Shown here in pieces: positions 19,135-29,326 of a DNA stretch of 64,000 bases. A program made the position numbers and the translations under genes. Under the pieces are notes generated by a model. It had not been told where the DNA came from and searched no databases. It worked only from the letters and a program-made list of their open reading frames with translations. This DNA comes from Comamonas thiooxydans (GTDB lineage: Bacteria > Pseudomonadota > Gammaproteobacteria > Burkholderiales > Burkholderiaceae_C): the NCBI RefSeq assembly GCF_000964545.1, contig NZ_BBVD01000007.1:1-64000 (forward strand), read 5' to 3'. Position 1 is the stretch's first letter; each line of letters opens with the position of its first letter.

Positions 19135-19893
19135 ATGGAATGGATTCTTGTTTCCCTCGCCTCGGCCCTGGCCGGGTTTGTTGACGCCATCGTGGGAGGC
19201 GGCGGACTGATTCTGGTGCCGGCCATGTTTGCAGCCTTCCCCACCACCACGCCCGCCACGCTGTTTGGCACTAACAAAAGCGCCGCCGTCTGGGGCACGG
19301 CCATTTCCGCCTGGCAGTACAGCAAGCGTGTGCATATCACCTGGGCTACGCTGCTGCCCGCCATCGGCACGACGCTGGTGGGAGCTTTTCTCGGAGCCTG
19401 GGCCGTCACGTTGATTTCGCCCGATTTTCTGCGCAAGCTGCTGCCCTTCATCCTGCTGGGCGTGCTGGGCTACACCCTGGCCAAAAAAGAGCTGGGCCGC
19501 GACCACGAGCCGCGCCTGGCAGGGCGCACCGAGATGTTGACCGCCAGCGCCATCGGCCTGCTGATCGGTTTCTACGACGGCTTCTTCGGCCCGGGCACAG
19601 GCAGCTTCTTCGTGTTCCTGTTCGTGCGCCTGCTGGGCTATGACTTCCTCAACGCCTCGGCCAGCGCCAAGCTGCTGAACCTTGCCTCCAACGCCGCGGC
19701 ACTGCTGCTGTTCACTCTCAAGGGCCATGTCTGGTGGCACTTTGCGATTCCGCTGGCCGTGGCCAATGTGCTGGGCAGCATGCTGGGCACCTGGATGGCC
19801 TTGCGTCACGGCACGGGCTTTGTGCGCACGATTTTCATCGGCGTGGTCAGCCTGCTGATTCTGAAAACTGGCTATGACGCTTTTCTGCGTTAA
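19135..19893 (+). CDS. TSUP family permease (TauE/SafE, sulfite exporter-like)
   Basis: 252-residue inner-membrane protein with about eight hydrophobic helices in two similar halves. GFVDAIVGGGGLILVPA at the amino terminus and GFYDGFFGPGTGSFFVF in the second half are the TSUP repeat signatures. Members export sulfite, sulfoacetate or other organosulfur anions; no sulfur genes lie beside it, so the substrate is unknown. Start at 19135 gives the family amino terminus (MEWILVSLAS); the open frame further upstream (to 19009) is Pro-rich and not family-like. No ribosome binding site is obvious. Confidence 0.88.
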   Translation: MEWILVSLASALAGFVDAIVGGGGLILVPAMFAAFPTTTPATLFGTNKSAAVWGTAISAWQYSKRVHITWATLLPAIGTTLVGAFLGAWAVTLISPDFLRKLLPFILLGVLGYTLAKKELGRDHEPRLAGRTEMLTASAIGLLIGFYDGFFGPGTGSFFVFLFVRLLGYDFLNASASAKLLNLASNAAALLLFTLKGHVWWHFAIPLAVANVLGSMLGTWMALRHGTGFVRTIFIGVVSLLILKTGYDAFLR

Positions 19894-19899
19894 ACCATT

Positions 19900-19932
19900 A
19901 CACAGCAAGCGTTAATAGCTATCAATTTATCA
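19900..19932 (-). repeat. TTGATAGCTG-type dispersed repeat, copy 3
   Basis: Minus strand reads AAATTGATAGCTATTAACGC followed by TTGCTGTG. It lies between the convergent TSUP and mrdA genes and overlaps the mrdA stop. Confidence 0.5.
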
Positions 19933-21882
19933 AGGTGCTGTTTCGTCGTCGGACAGCACCGAGATATCTTCCACACGGCGCGGCGTGCCGATCGGTGCGC
20001 CTGCCTTGCCCTGGCGCACGGCAGCGATATCAGCCTCGCTGGGATAGTTGCCCACCAGCCAGTAGTCCAGTATGCGGCGTGCGATAGGTGCGGCAGCCGC
20101 TGCACCGAAGCCTGCATTCTCCACAATCACGGCCACGGCAATCCTGGGCGCTTCGGCCGGGCCGTAGGCGATATAGAGCGAATGGTCGCGCTGGTACTCG
20201 GCCAGACGCGCAGCGTTGTACTTTTCCTTCTGGCCCACGCTTACTGCCTGGGCCGTGCCGGTCTTGCCACCCGACAGATAGCTGGCACTGCCGAAGACGC
20301 CGCGGCCCGTGCCGCCAGTCACCACTCCCACCATGCCACGCTTGACGGCATCGACATTGCTCTGCTTGTAGCCCAGGTTGACGGGTGCCGGCTGAACAAT
20401 GGCCGTGCGCGTACCGGTGACGGAGTCGATCAGCTCCTTGCCCACATGGGGCGTGAAGCTCAAGCCGTTGTTGACCAGCGTGGCCAGCGCATGCGAGAGC
20501 TGGAGGATGGTGAAGTTGTTGTAGCCCTGGCCGATGCCCAGGGAGATCGTCTCGCCTGCAAACCATTGCTGCTGGGCGGCGCGCTTGTAGGTCTTGCGCT
20601 TCCACTCCTTGCTGGGCAGCACGCCGCGCACCTCGCCGGGCAGGTCGATGCCGGTGATCTGGCCAAAGCCCAGCGGCTTCATGAAGTCGTGGATCGCATC
20701 CACGCCCATCTCGTTGGCCAGCGTGTAGAAATAGACGTTGCTGGAATGCTGGATGGCGCGCGCCAGATCCACCGGGCCCAGCGCATGGCCGGAGCGGAAG
20801 GTGTGGCCGCCGAAAGTCCAGGAGCCGCCGTCCTGGATCACCGTGCCCGGCGTGCGCTTGCCGGTCTCTATGCCCGCCAGGCCCATGAAGGGCTTGTAGG
20901 TCGAGCCCACGGGATAGGTTCCGCGCATGGAGCGATTGAGCAAGGGGCGATCCAGCGATTCGTTGAGCGCCTTCCAGCTTTCCTGGTCGATGCCGTCGAC
21001 AAACAGATTCGGGTCGTAGGTCGGCTTGCTGACCATGGCCAGCACCTCGCCATTGCGCGGGTCCATGGCGATGGCCACGCCACGGCGGTTGCCGTAGAGG
21101 TCTTCCACCATCTTCTGCAGCTTGATGTCCACCGACAGCTGCAGGCTGTGTCCCGGCGTGGCAGGGCGACTACCCAGACGACGCACGGCATGGCCGCCAG
21201 CCGAGGTTTCCATTTCCTCCCAGCCGGTCTGGCCGTGGAGCTGCAGTTCATAGCTCTTTTCGGCACCCAGCTTGCCCATGACCTCGGTGCCACGGTAGTT
21301 GGCGGCATCGTCGGAGTCGTCGATCTCTTCCTTTTCCCTTTGATTGATACGACCGATGTATCCGATCAAATGGCTGCCGGTTTCCTTGAGCGGGTAGGTG
21401 CGAAACAGGCGGGCCTTGATGTCCACACCCGGAAAGCGATAGCGCTGGGCCGCAAACTTGGCGACTTCCTCATCCGTCAGGCGCGAGCGGATAGGAATCG
21501 ACTCAAAGCTCTTGGAGTCATCCATGAGCCGCTTGAACTTGCGGCGGTCGCGCGGCGTGATCTCAATGACCCCGGACAGCCCTTCGATGGTCTCGTCCAG
21601 ATCCTCGACCTTGGAGCGTGTGATCTCCAGCGTATAGGCCGAGTAATTGGTCGCCAGCACCACGCCGTTGCGGTCCAGGATCTGGCCCCTGTTGGGCACG
21701 ATGGGGACCACCGCCGTGCGATTGCTCTCGGCCCGCTCGGCAAACTCCTCATGGCGCTCGACCTGCAGCACCAGCAGACGCCAGACCAGCAGACAGAACG
21801 CCAGAAATACCACGCAGCCCATGACGACTGCACGCATCCGGAAGCGCTGCAGCTCGACTTCGGTGTTGCGAATCTCCATCAT
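19930..21882 (-). CDS. mrdA: Penicillin-binding protein 2 (elongasome transpeptidase)
   Basis: Class B PBP that cross-links peptidoglycan during cell elongation. 650 residues: one N-terminal helix (about 20-40), the pedestal domain, and a transpeptidase domain with STYK (327-330), SSN (380-382) and SGGKTGTAQ. Start taken at an ATG-ATG pair (21882/21879) with GGGGAG seven bases before the first. It follows mreD in the usual mreBCD-mrdA order, but repeat copy D lies between them, and the partner polymerase gene rodA, often next, is absent: the following gene is on the other strand. Confidence 0.96.
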   Translation of the reverse strand: MMEIRNTEVELQRFRMRAVVMGCVVFLAFCLLVWRLLVLQVERHEEFAERAESNRTAVVPIVPNRGQILDRNGVVLATNYSAYTLEITRSKVEDLDETIEGLSGVIEITPRDRRKFKRLMDDSKSFESIPIRSRLTDEEVAKFAAQRYRFPGVDIKARLFRTYPLKETGSHLIGYIGRINQREKEEIDDSDDAANYRGTEVMGKLGAEKSYELQLHGQTGWEEMETSAGGHAVRRLGSRPATPGHSLQLSVDIKLQKMVEDLYGNRRGVAIAMDPRNGEVLAMVSKPTYDPNLFVDGIDQESWKALNESLDRPLLNRSMRGTYPVGSTYKPFMGLAGIETGKRTPGTVIQDGGSWTFGGHTFRSGHALGPVDLARAIQHSSNVYFYTLANEMGVDAIHDFMKPLGFGQITGIDLPGEVRGVLPSKEWKRKTYKRAAQQQWFAGETISLGIGQGYNNFTILQLSHALATLVNNGLSFTPHVGKELIDSVTGTRTAIVQPAPVNLGYKQSNVDAVKRGMVGVVTGGTGRGVFGSASYLSGGKTGTAQAVSVGQKEKYNAARLAEYQRDHSLYIAYGPAEAPRIAVAVIVENAGFGAAAAAPIARRILDYWLVGNYPSEADIAAVRQGKAGAPIGTPRRVEDISVLSDDETAP

Positions 21883-21897
21883 GCGCAGGCTCCCCGC

Positions 21898-21998
21898 ACG
21901 CCAAGCCAGTGACTGCAAGCAAGGGCCGCCCCGCAGCGAGGCAGTCGTTCCCCCCCGCGAAGCGAGAGGGGGAAAGGCGCGCAGCGACTCAAGGGGGC
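21898..21998 (-). repeat. Structured 3'-end repeat, copy D
   Basis: On the minus strand it starts six bases after the mreD stop, in mreD orientation. Helix GACTGC (rc of 21941-21946) with GCAGTC (rc of 21911-21916), perfect, 24-base loop. The central C/G tracts enclose an extra TCTCGCTTCGC segment as compared with copies A and B. Confidence 0.85.
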
Positions 21999-22004
21999 TT
22001 TCAT

Positions 22005-22523
22005 CTACAGAGGCCGGTTTTCATCGCTGTCCGGCGCACGGCGCTGCGGCGCCAGCAGCAAAGCGCTGACCACGGGCCACAGCAAGGTCTCGATCACTGG
22101 AGCTATCAGAAACTCCAGCCCAGGGAAGATACCTCCCGTCGCGACACGCAGCAGTACCTGAATGCCGTGCGCCGCAGCAAACACCGGCAGCAGATGCAGG
22201 GCCTGCACGGGGCTCGAGAACCAGAGCAGGCGGCGACTCATCCAGCCTGTCACGAAAACCAGCAAGGTATAGGCCAGTGCATGCTGACCCAGCAGCGAGG
22301 CTCGGTCCACATCCATGACCAGCCCCAGTGCAAAGGCAATACCCAGGCCCACGCGCTGCGGTTGGTTCAGACTCCAGAAGGCCAGCAGCAACAGCAACAT
22401 GTCCGGCAGCCAGACTATGCGACCCAGCGGAAGCATGTTGACGGCCAGGCCTATCACCAGGGTGACGACGATGAACAGAGGATTGACCGGCAGCAACAAC
22501 TGCTGGCCGCGCGGCATGATCAT
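22005..22523 (-). CDS. mreD: Rod shape-determining protein MreD
   Basis: 172-residue inner-membrane protein with five to six helices, part of the elongasome that links MreB filaments to peptidoglycan synthesis. Family features are LPDMLLLLLAFW and GLVMDVDRASLLGQHALAY (the conserved GLxxDxxxxxxLGxxAL pattern). Its ATG overlaps the mreC stop by four bases (ATGA), so the two are translationally coupled. Confidence 0.95.
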   Translation of the reverse strand: MIMPRGQQLLLPVNPLFIVVTLVIGLAVNMLPLGRIVWLPDMLLLLLAFWSLNQPQRVGLGIAFALGLVMDVDRASLLGQHALAYTLLVFVTGWMSRRLLWFSSPVQALHLLPVFAAAHGIQVLLRVATGGIFPGLEFLIAPVIETLLWPVVSALLLAPQRRAPDSDENRPL

Positions 22524-23545
22524 GCGGGATCCTTTGCAGGCTTGGCGGCCTTGGTCCCCGCCTTCTCAGCGGCGGCCTTCTCCTTTTCGGCAGCGGCCGC
22601 CTCCTTTTTGCCACGTGCCTTGGCAGCCCGGTCGGCCTTCTCGGCATCGGCCTGGGCCTGCATATTGGCGGCCTCGGGATGCTCGGTACGGCCCTGGGGC
22701 TTGAGCACCATCACATGGCGCACACCCTGCACGCGGCCCACGGGCTCGCAGTAGATGCGGGTGAAGGCAGAGTCGGCACGGCGGTCCACGGTCACCACCT
22801 TGGCCACGGGCAGGCCCGTGGGATAAAGCCCGTCAATACCGCTGGTGGTGAGCAGATCGCCCACCTGTACATCGGCGTTGCTGGGCATGAAGCGCAGCTC
22901 CAATCCGCCGGCGCGGGTCGAGGATGCATCGCCATAGGCGACACTGCGCGCGCCAGTGCGCGGGTTGAAAACGGGAATGGCCTGATCGCGATCGATCAGC
23001 AGCGTGACCTCGGCACGCGTCGGATAGACGCGCGTGACCTGGCCTATCACGCCTTTTTCATCGAGCACGGGCGAGCCCGGCGCAATATTGTCCGCCTGCC
23101 CCTTGTCGATCACCACGCGGCGCGTATAGGGGTCAGGACTGTCATAGACCACCTCGGCCACCTGCCCCGGCGTCAACGAGCGCTCACGCAACTCCAGCAT
23201 GGAACGCAGATGCTCGTTCTCCTTGATCAACTCGTCGGCCAGCTCGGCGCGCTGAGCCATGACGACCAGCTCCTTGCGCGCAGCATCCTCGCGGGCCACG
23301 GCCTGCTGCTGCACCTCGGCATAGCGGCTGGCGTTCTGGTAGGCCAGCACGGGCTGGGCTACCAGCCATTGCACGGGCGACAGCGCCACCGACAAGGCCG
23401 CGCGCACCGGCGTGGTGATCTTGAAACGCGCGTCGGCCACCATCAAAAACAGCGCCAAAGCGCTGTAGAGGGCAAGCTGGGAAGTGCGCGAGGCCTGTTG
23501 CTTGAACAGTGATGGAGCGCGGTGGTCCAGGGTGTCCAGGCTCAT
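22520..23545 (-). CDS. mreC: Rod shape-determining protein MreC
   Basis: Periplasmic bitopic protein that activates PBP2-RodA. 341 residues: one helix near residues 22-42, a coiled coil (about 75-115, EDAARKELVVMAQRAELAD), then two beta domains with YTRRVVIDKGQADN and TSGIDGLYPTGLPV. The last 50 residues are a charged Ala/Lys/Glu-rich tail (EKADRAAKARGKKEAAAAE), longer than in E. coli and probably disordered or coiled. 165 bases separate it from mreB. Confidence 0.95.
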   Translation of the reverse strand: MSLDTLDHRAPSLFKQQASRTSQLALYSALALFLMVADARFKITTPVRAALSVALSPVQWLVAQPVLAYQNASRYAEVQQQAVAREDAARKELVVMAQRAELADELIKENEHLRSMLELRERSLTPGQVAEVVYDSPDPYTRRVVIDKGQADNIAPGSPVLDEKGVIGQVTRVYPTRAEVTLLIDRDQAIPVFNPRTGARSVAYGDASSTRAGGLELRFMPSNADVQVGDLLTTSGIDGLYPTGLPVAKVVTVDRRADSAFTRIYCEPVGRVQGVRHVMVLKPQGRTEHPEAANMQAQADAEKADRAAKARGKKEAAAAEKEKAAAEKAGTKAAKPAKDPA

Positions 23546-23710
23546 GCGTGCTCCCGCAGCATGGCCGCATGCGCACGGCCACCTGGATCAGAAGGAATGC
23601 AAAAAGAGAGCGCGGTATGCAGGCGTATCACGGACTCAGGCCCTGTTCATGGAAGTGGCTGCGGTACGCGCACTATGCCGCGTGCCGCAAAACACCACAT
23701 TGCACAGCGA

Positions 23711-24754
23711 TTAATCGCTGGTGAAGATGCTGCCCTGGCGATCCATGGTCTCCAGCGCCATGCCGCAGCCGCGCACCACGCAGGTCAGCGGCTCCTCAGC
23801 CACCAGCACGGGCAGACCCGTCTCTTCGGCCAGCAGACGATCCAGATCGCGCAGCAGCGCACCGCCGCCAGTCAGCATCATGCCGCGCTCGGCAATGTCG
23901 GCGCCCAGCTCGGGAGGCGTCTGCTCCAGCGCATTCTTCACGGCGGAAACGATCTGGTTCAGGGGGTCGGTCAGCGCTTCCAGCACTTCGTTGGAAGAGA
24001 TGGTGAAGCTGCGCGGCACGCCTTCGGACAGGTTACGGCCCTTGACTTCCAGTTCCTTGACTTCGGAGCCGGGGAAGGCCGAGCCGATCTGCTTCTTGAT
24101 CAGTTCTGCCGTGGGCTCGCCGATCAGCATGCCGTAGTTGCGGCGGATATAGCTGATGATGGATTCATCGAACTTGTCGCCACCCACGCGCACCGAGCCC
24201 TTGTAGACCATGCCGCCCAGCGAGATCACGCCCACTTCGGTCGTACCGCCGCCGATGTCCACCACCATGGAGCCAGAGGCTTCGGAGACGGGCAGGCCCG
24301 CGCCGATGCCGGCAGCCATGGGTTCTTCGATCAGGTACACGGCCGTGGCACCCGCAGCTTCGGCGGCGTCCTTGATGGCGCGGCGCTCGACCTGGGTGGA
24401 GCCGCAGGGCACGCAGATGATGATGCGGGGGCTGGGCGTCAGCACCGAGCGCGGATGCACCATCTTGATGAACTGCTTGATCATCTGCTCGGTGATCACG
24501 AAGTCGGCGATCACGCCGTCCTTCATGGGGCGAATGGCTTCGATGTTGCCGGGCACCTTGCCCAGCATGGCCTTGGCTTCGCGGCCGACAGCCTGAATCA
24601 CCTTCTTGCCGTGGGGGCCGCCTTCGTGACGGATCGCAACCACCGAAGGTTCGTCCAGAACAATGCCCTTGTCTCGGGCGAAAATCAGGGTGTTAGCTGT
24701 GCCAAGGTCAATGGCAAGGTCGGTGGAGAAGTACCGACGGAAAGCTCCGAACAT
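23711..24754 (-). CDS. mreB: Rod shape-determining actin homologue MreB
   Basis: Cytoskeletal ATPase that organises lateral wall synthesis under the membrane. 347 residues, the family length. MFGAFRRYFSTDLAIDLGTANTLIF shows the N-terminal amphipathic region and phosphate-1 loop; VVDIGGGTTEVGVISLGG is phosphate-2, and MLTGGGALLRDLDRLL the adenosine motif. First gene of mreBCD-mrdA, divergent from gatC with 212 bases between. Confidence 0.98.
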   Translation of the reverse strand: MFGAFRRYFSTDLAIDLGTANTLIFARDKGIVLDEPSVVAIRHEGGPHGKKVIQAVGREAKAMLGKVPGNIEAIRPMKDGVIADFVITEQMIKQFIKMVHPRSVLTPSPRIIICVPCGSTQVERRAIKDAAEAAGATAVYLIEEPMAAGIGAGLPVSEASGSMVVDIGGGTTEVGVISLGGMVYKGSVRVGGDKFDESIISYIRRNYGMLIGEPTAELIKKQIGSAFPGSEVKELEVKGRNLSEGVPRSFTISSNEVLEALTDPLNQIVSAVKNALEQTPPELGADIAERGMMLTGGGALLRDLDRLLAEETGLPVLVAEEPLTCVVRGCGMALETMDRQGSIFTSD

Positions 24755-24934
24755 TCAGGGTCCTCTCAGGCACGGCTTGCGCATCGGCTAGCCGTCGCCG
24801 GGATGTAAGGTAATGGAGTCTGGGTGGTGGGCATTTTTTGCACAATGACCAGCCGAACGGAGGTATTGCGGCAAAGCCGAGATAATACCGTATCCCCTGT
24901 GAATAACTTCTACTGTCAGGGTTAGAAACACTGC

Positions 24935-24962
24935 TTTACACGCGGCGGCCCTGTTAAATAAT
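24935..24962 (+). promoter_or_regulatory. Candidate gatC promoter placing the start at the ATG
   Basis: TTTACA (24935-24940), 16-base spacer, AATAAT (24957-24962; five of six matches to TATAAT). The gatC ATG begins five bases after the -10, so transcription would start at or next to the start codon. No Shine-Dalgarno is present. AT-richness alone could give such a match. Confidence 0.5.
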
Positions 24963-24966
24963 TTCT

Positions 24967-25266
24967 ATGGCATTGAACGATCAAGACATTGCGCGCATCG
25001 CCAACTTGGCCCGCCTTGAACTGTCGCAAGACGAAAGTAAGCGCATGCTCGCGCAACTAAACAACTTTTTCGGCATCGTCGAAAAAATGCAGGCTGTGGA
25101 TACTTCAGGCGTCAGCCCTCTGTCACATCCGGTGGCAGCCATCCAGGACGTCGCCTTACGGCTACGTGACGATTTGGTAAGTGAGGGCAATAACCGCGAC
25201 GCCAACATGCAGAACGCCCCTGCAGCCGAAAAGGGTTACTTCCTCGTGCCCAAGGTCATCGAATAA
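24967..25266 (+). CDS. gatC: Asp-tRNA(Asn)/Glu-tRNA(Gln) amidotransferase subunit C
   Basis: 99 residues. GatC wraps around GatA and holds it to GatB in the amidotransferase that turns misacylated Glu-tRNA(Gln) or Asp-tRNA(Asn) into the correct Gln- or Asn-tRNA. Family features are the N-terminal helix IARIANLARLELSQDE and VSPLSHPV. First gene of gatCAB, with a 21-base gap to gatA. No ribosome binding site before the ATG. Confidence 0.95.
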   Translation: MALNDQDIARIANLARLELSQDESKRMLAQLNNFFGIVEKMQAVDTSGVSPLSHPVAAIQDVALRLRDDLVSEGNNRDANMQNAPAAEKGYFLVPKVIE

Positions 25267-25287
25267 ACGCGCGGGACACATCAGAAC

Positions 25288-26778
<1,491 letters not shown>

Positions 26779-26785
26779 ATGAAAC

Positions 26786-26886
26786 ACCCCCTGAGTCGCT
26801 TCGCGCCTTCCCCCTCAAGGGGGACGACAGCCTCGCTGCGGGGCGGCCCTTGCTCGCTGTCCCTGGATCGGGCCGCGCCAGTTTCA
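26786..26886 (+). repeat. Structured 3'-end repeat, copy E
   Basis: Starts seven bases after the gatA stop, same orientation, inside the gatCAB operon. Helix GACAGC (26826-26831) with GCTGTC (26856-26861), perfect, 24-base loop; inner stem of the GGG/CCC type. The 3' part ends GCCGCGCCAGTTTCATGCG. Confidence 0.85.
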
Positions 26887-26928
26887 TGCGCGGCGCCATG
26901 GATACAGCCCACTTTTTGAAGCAAGAAC

Positions 26929-28386
26929 ATGACTGTGAAACTAATCAATGGCTACGAAGTCGTCATCGGCTTCGAAACCCATACCCAGCTGGCCACGAAC
27001 AGCAAGATCTTCAGCCGTGCCAGCACCGCCTTCGGCGCCGAGCCCAACACCCAGGCCAGCGCCGTTGACCTGGCCCTGCCCGGCACGCTGCCGGTGATGA
27101 ACAAAAAGGCCGTGGAATGCGCAATCAAGCTCGGCCTGTCGCTGGGCTCGACGATTGCGCCGCGTTCCATTTTCGCGCGCAAGAACTACTTCTACCCCGA
27201 CCTGCCCAAGGGCTACCAGATCTCCCAGTTCGAGATCCCCGTAGTGCAAGGCGGTGAAGTCAGCTTCTATCTGGAAGAGGGTAAGAACAACGTCCTCAAG
27301 ACCGTGCGTCTGGTGCGTGCCCACCTGGAGGAAGATGCCGGCAAGTCCGTGCACGACGAGTTCATCGGCCAGTCCGGCATCGATTTGAACCGCGCCGGCA
27401 CGCCGCTGCTGGAAATCGTGACCGAGCCCGATATCCGCAGCACCGCCGAAGCCGTGGCCTATGCCAAGGAGTTGCACAAGATCGTCACCTGGATCGGCAT
27501 CTGCGACGGCAATATGCAGGAAGGCTCGTTCCGCTGCGACGCCAACGTGTCCGTGCGCAAGCCCGGCCAGCCCCTAGGCACGCGCCGCGAGATCAAGAAC
27601 CTGAACTCGTTCAGGAATATGCAGATCGCCATCGACTACGAAATCCTCTGGCAGATCGAGCAGATCGAGGACGGCCACAAGATCCAGCAGGCCACCGTGC
27701 TGTTCAACCCCGACACGGGCGAGACCCGCGCCATGCGCACCAAGGAAGATGCGGCCGACTACCGCTACTTCCCCGACCCCGACCTGCCTCCGCTGGTCGT
27801 GGCGCCCGAATGGGTGGAGCAGGTCAAGGCCGAAATGCCCGAGCTGCCCCGCGCCATGGCCGCGCGCTTTGTAGCGCAATACGGCCTGCCCGAGTACGAC
27901 GCCACCACGCTGACGCAAAGCCAGGCCATGGCCGCCTACTTTGAAGCCGCCGCCAAGGCCTGCGGCCAGCCCAAACTGGCGTCCAACTGGATCATGGGCG
28001 AGATCTCGCGCCGCCTGAACATGGAAGAGATCGGCATGGACCAGGTCAAGGTCTCCGCCGAGCAACTGGGCACCCTGATCGCCCGCATCCATGGCAACGT
28101 TATCAGCAACAACTCCGCCAAGCAGGTGTTCGAGGCGCTGTGGACCGGTGAAGGCTCCGATGTGGACGCCATCATCGAAGCCAAGGACCTCAAGCAGTCC
28201 AACGACACCGGCGCACTGGAAGCCATCATCGACGAGGTAATCGCCGCCAACCCCGCCAACGTCGAGCAATACCGCGCCGGCAAGGACAAGGCCTTCAACG
28301 CCCTGGTCGGCCAGGTCATGAAGGCTTCCAAGGGCAAGGCCAACCCCAGCCAGGTCAACGAGCTGCTCAAGGCCAAGCTGGCCTAA
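26929..28386 (+). CDS. gatB: Asp/Glu-tRNA amidotransferase subunit B
   Basis: 485 residues. Binds the misacylated tRNA, phosphorylates its carboxylate and accepts ammonia from GatA. The cradle domain opens with VVIGFETHTQLATNSKIFS and contains FYPDLPKGYQISQFEIP and EDAGKSVHD; the family helical and YqeY domains follow to the C terminus (NPSQVNELLKAKL). Last gene of gatCAB, followed by a strong terminator. Confidence 0.98.
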   Translation: MTVKLINGYEVVIGFETHTQLATNSKIFSRASTAFGAEPNTQASAVDLALPGTLPVMNKKAVECAIKLGLSLGSTIAPRSIFARKNYFYPDLPKGYQISQFEIPVVQGGEVSFYLEEGKNNVLKTVRLVRAHLEEDAGKSVHDEFIGQSGIDLNRAGTPLLEIVTEPDIRSTAEAVAYAKELHKIVTWIGICDGNMQEGSFRCDANVSVRKPGQPLGTRREIKNLNSFRNMQIAIDYEILWQIEQIEDGHKIQQATVLFNPDTGETRAMRTKEDAADYRYFPDPDLPPLVVAPEWVEQVKAEMPELPRAMAARFVAQYGLPEYDATTLTQSQAMAAYFEAAAKACGQPKLASNWIMGEISRRLNMEEIGMDQVKVSAEQLGTLIARIHGNVISNNSAKQVFEALWTGEGSDVDAIIEAKDLKQSNDTGALEAIIDEVIAANPANVEQYRAGKDKAFNALVGQVMKASKGKANPSQVNELLKAKLA

Positions 28387-28449
28387 CTCTGTTACAAGCA
28401 CGTCCCTCAAGGCGTGCCTCTGCCCCCAGATAATGGGAGCACGCTCCAG

Positions 28450-28484
28450 GGCCGCAGGCAGCATATGCCTGCGGCCTTATTACT
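28450..28484 (+). terminator. Intrinsic terminator of gatCAB
   Basis: Perfect 11-bp stem GGCCGCAGGCA/TGCCTGCGGCC with a five-base loop (28450-28476), then TTATTACTT. 63 bases after the gatB stop. Confidence 0.85.
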
Positions 28485-28543
28485 TGCAGCTCATCCCAGT
28501 CCTCGGTCCCCATGCCCTGTGGCGCCTGCCCAGGAAAAAATCA

Positions 28544-29236
28544 GTGATCTTCTCGAACGCCTCACTCATCGAATCCGAAAAAGAGCGCAACCTCTGCAGC
28601 AAGTTTTTTGCCGGTTACTTTTTCAACGAATTCACGGCCGGCTATGCCAAGCGCATCGTCCAGTTCAACCGCTACATCCAGGAAGTCACGGGCCGCGACG
28701 ACCTCGGCCTTCAGTCCCCCCATATCTCCTTCGACACCCACGCCTACCTGTGCCACGAGCGCCTGCGCAGCAAGCTGGCCGATGTGCTCATCTCAGACCC
28801 CGCACGGCAGGTCTTTCTGTTCATCGAGACCAAATACCTGAGCAACTGGACTTACGCCGCCGATGTGGCCAAAGGGCTGGAGCGGCTGGACAAGGTCTTC
28901 GACGCCGATAAGAAGTCCCATCTGGCAGACGCCCGCCAGCATTACTTTGTGCTGACCTCCAGACGCAAGGAAGAAGCCGCAGGCCGCCCCGTGCAGCACT
29001 ACGCCCCGGTGAATGGACCTATCTATGTTCCCACCCCTTCGCGCGCCGCAGAAGTGAGCGAGGGCGACGCGGCTGAGTCCGCGAAGCCTTCTTTCACCAG
29101 CCTGCTCTATTGGGAAGACCTGGCCCAGATGTGCGACCGCTCGGAAGTGCGCCAGTACATGGAGGCGCGGTTGAAGCTATGTGTCAGCAGCAGTCGGAAT
29201 CAGCACAAGGCGGGGTACTTTTTGCCGGGGGCGTGA
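28544..29236 (+). CDS. Putative PD-(D/E)XK superfamily nuclease-like protein
   Basis: I do not recognise the family. 230 residues from a GTG start with AGGA nine bases upstream. Features: a helical N-terminal part with ESEKER, then SKLADVLI...FLFIETKYLSNW, where Asp80, Glu95 and Lys97 have the spacing and strand context of the PD-(D/E)XK nuclease core (D-x14-ExK). The C-terminal part is basic and mixed. No restriction, methylase or toxin partner is adjacent. It sits alone between the gatCAB terminator and an IS30 element, so it may be accessory DNA. The frame extends upstream to 28433, but that reads through the terminator. Confidence 0.6.
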   Translation: MIFSNASLIESEKERNLCSKFFAGYFFNEFTAGYAKRIVQFNRYIQEVTGRDDLGLQSPHISFDTHAYLCHERLRSKLADVLISDPARQVFLFIETKYLSNWTYAADVAKGLERLDKVFDADKKSHLADARQHYFVLTSRRKEEAAGRPVQHYAPVNGPIYVPTPSRAAEVSEGDAAESAKPSFTSLLYWEDLAQMCDRSEVRQYMEARLKLCVSSSRNQHKAGYFLPGA

Positions 29237-29326
29237 GGACTGCTTGATCAGGTCGCCACATGCTCGCTGGAAGCAAGGAACTCCAACTGAATCAGCCCGC
29301 AGGTCAATGTCAGGTCACGATGGTGA

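Noticed and set aside
18756..19184. Possible small protein across the small RNA candidate
   Set aside because: The frame reads through the intrinsic terminator, has no ribosome binding site and changes composition after it.
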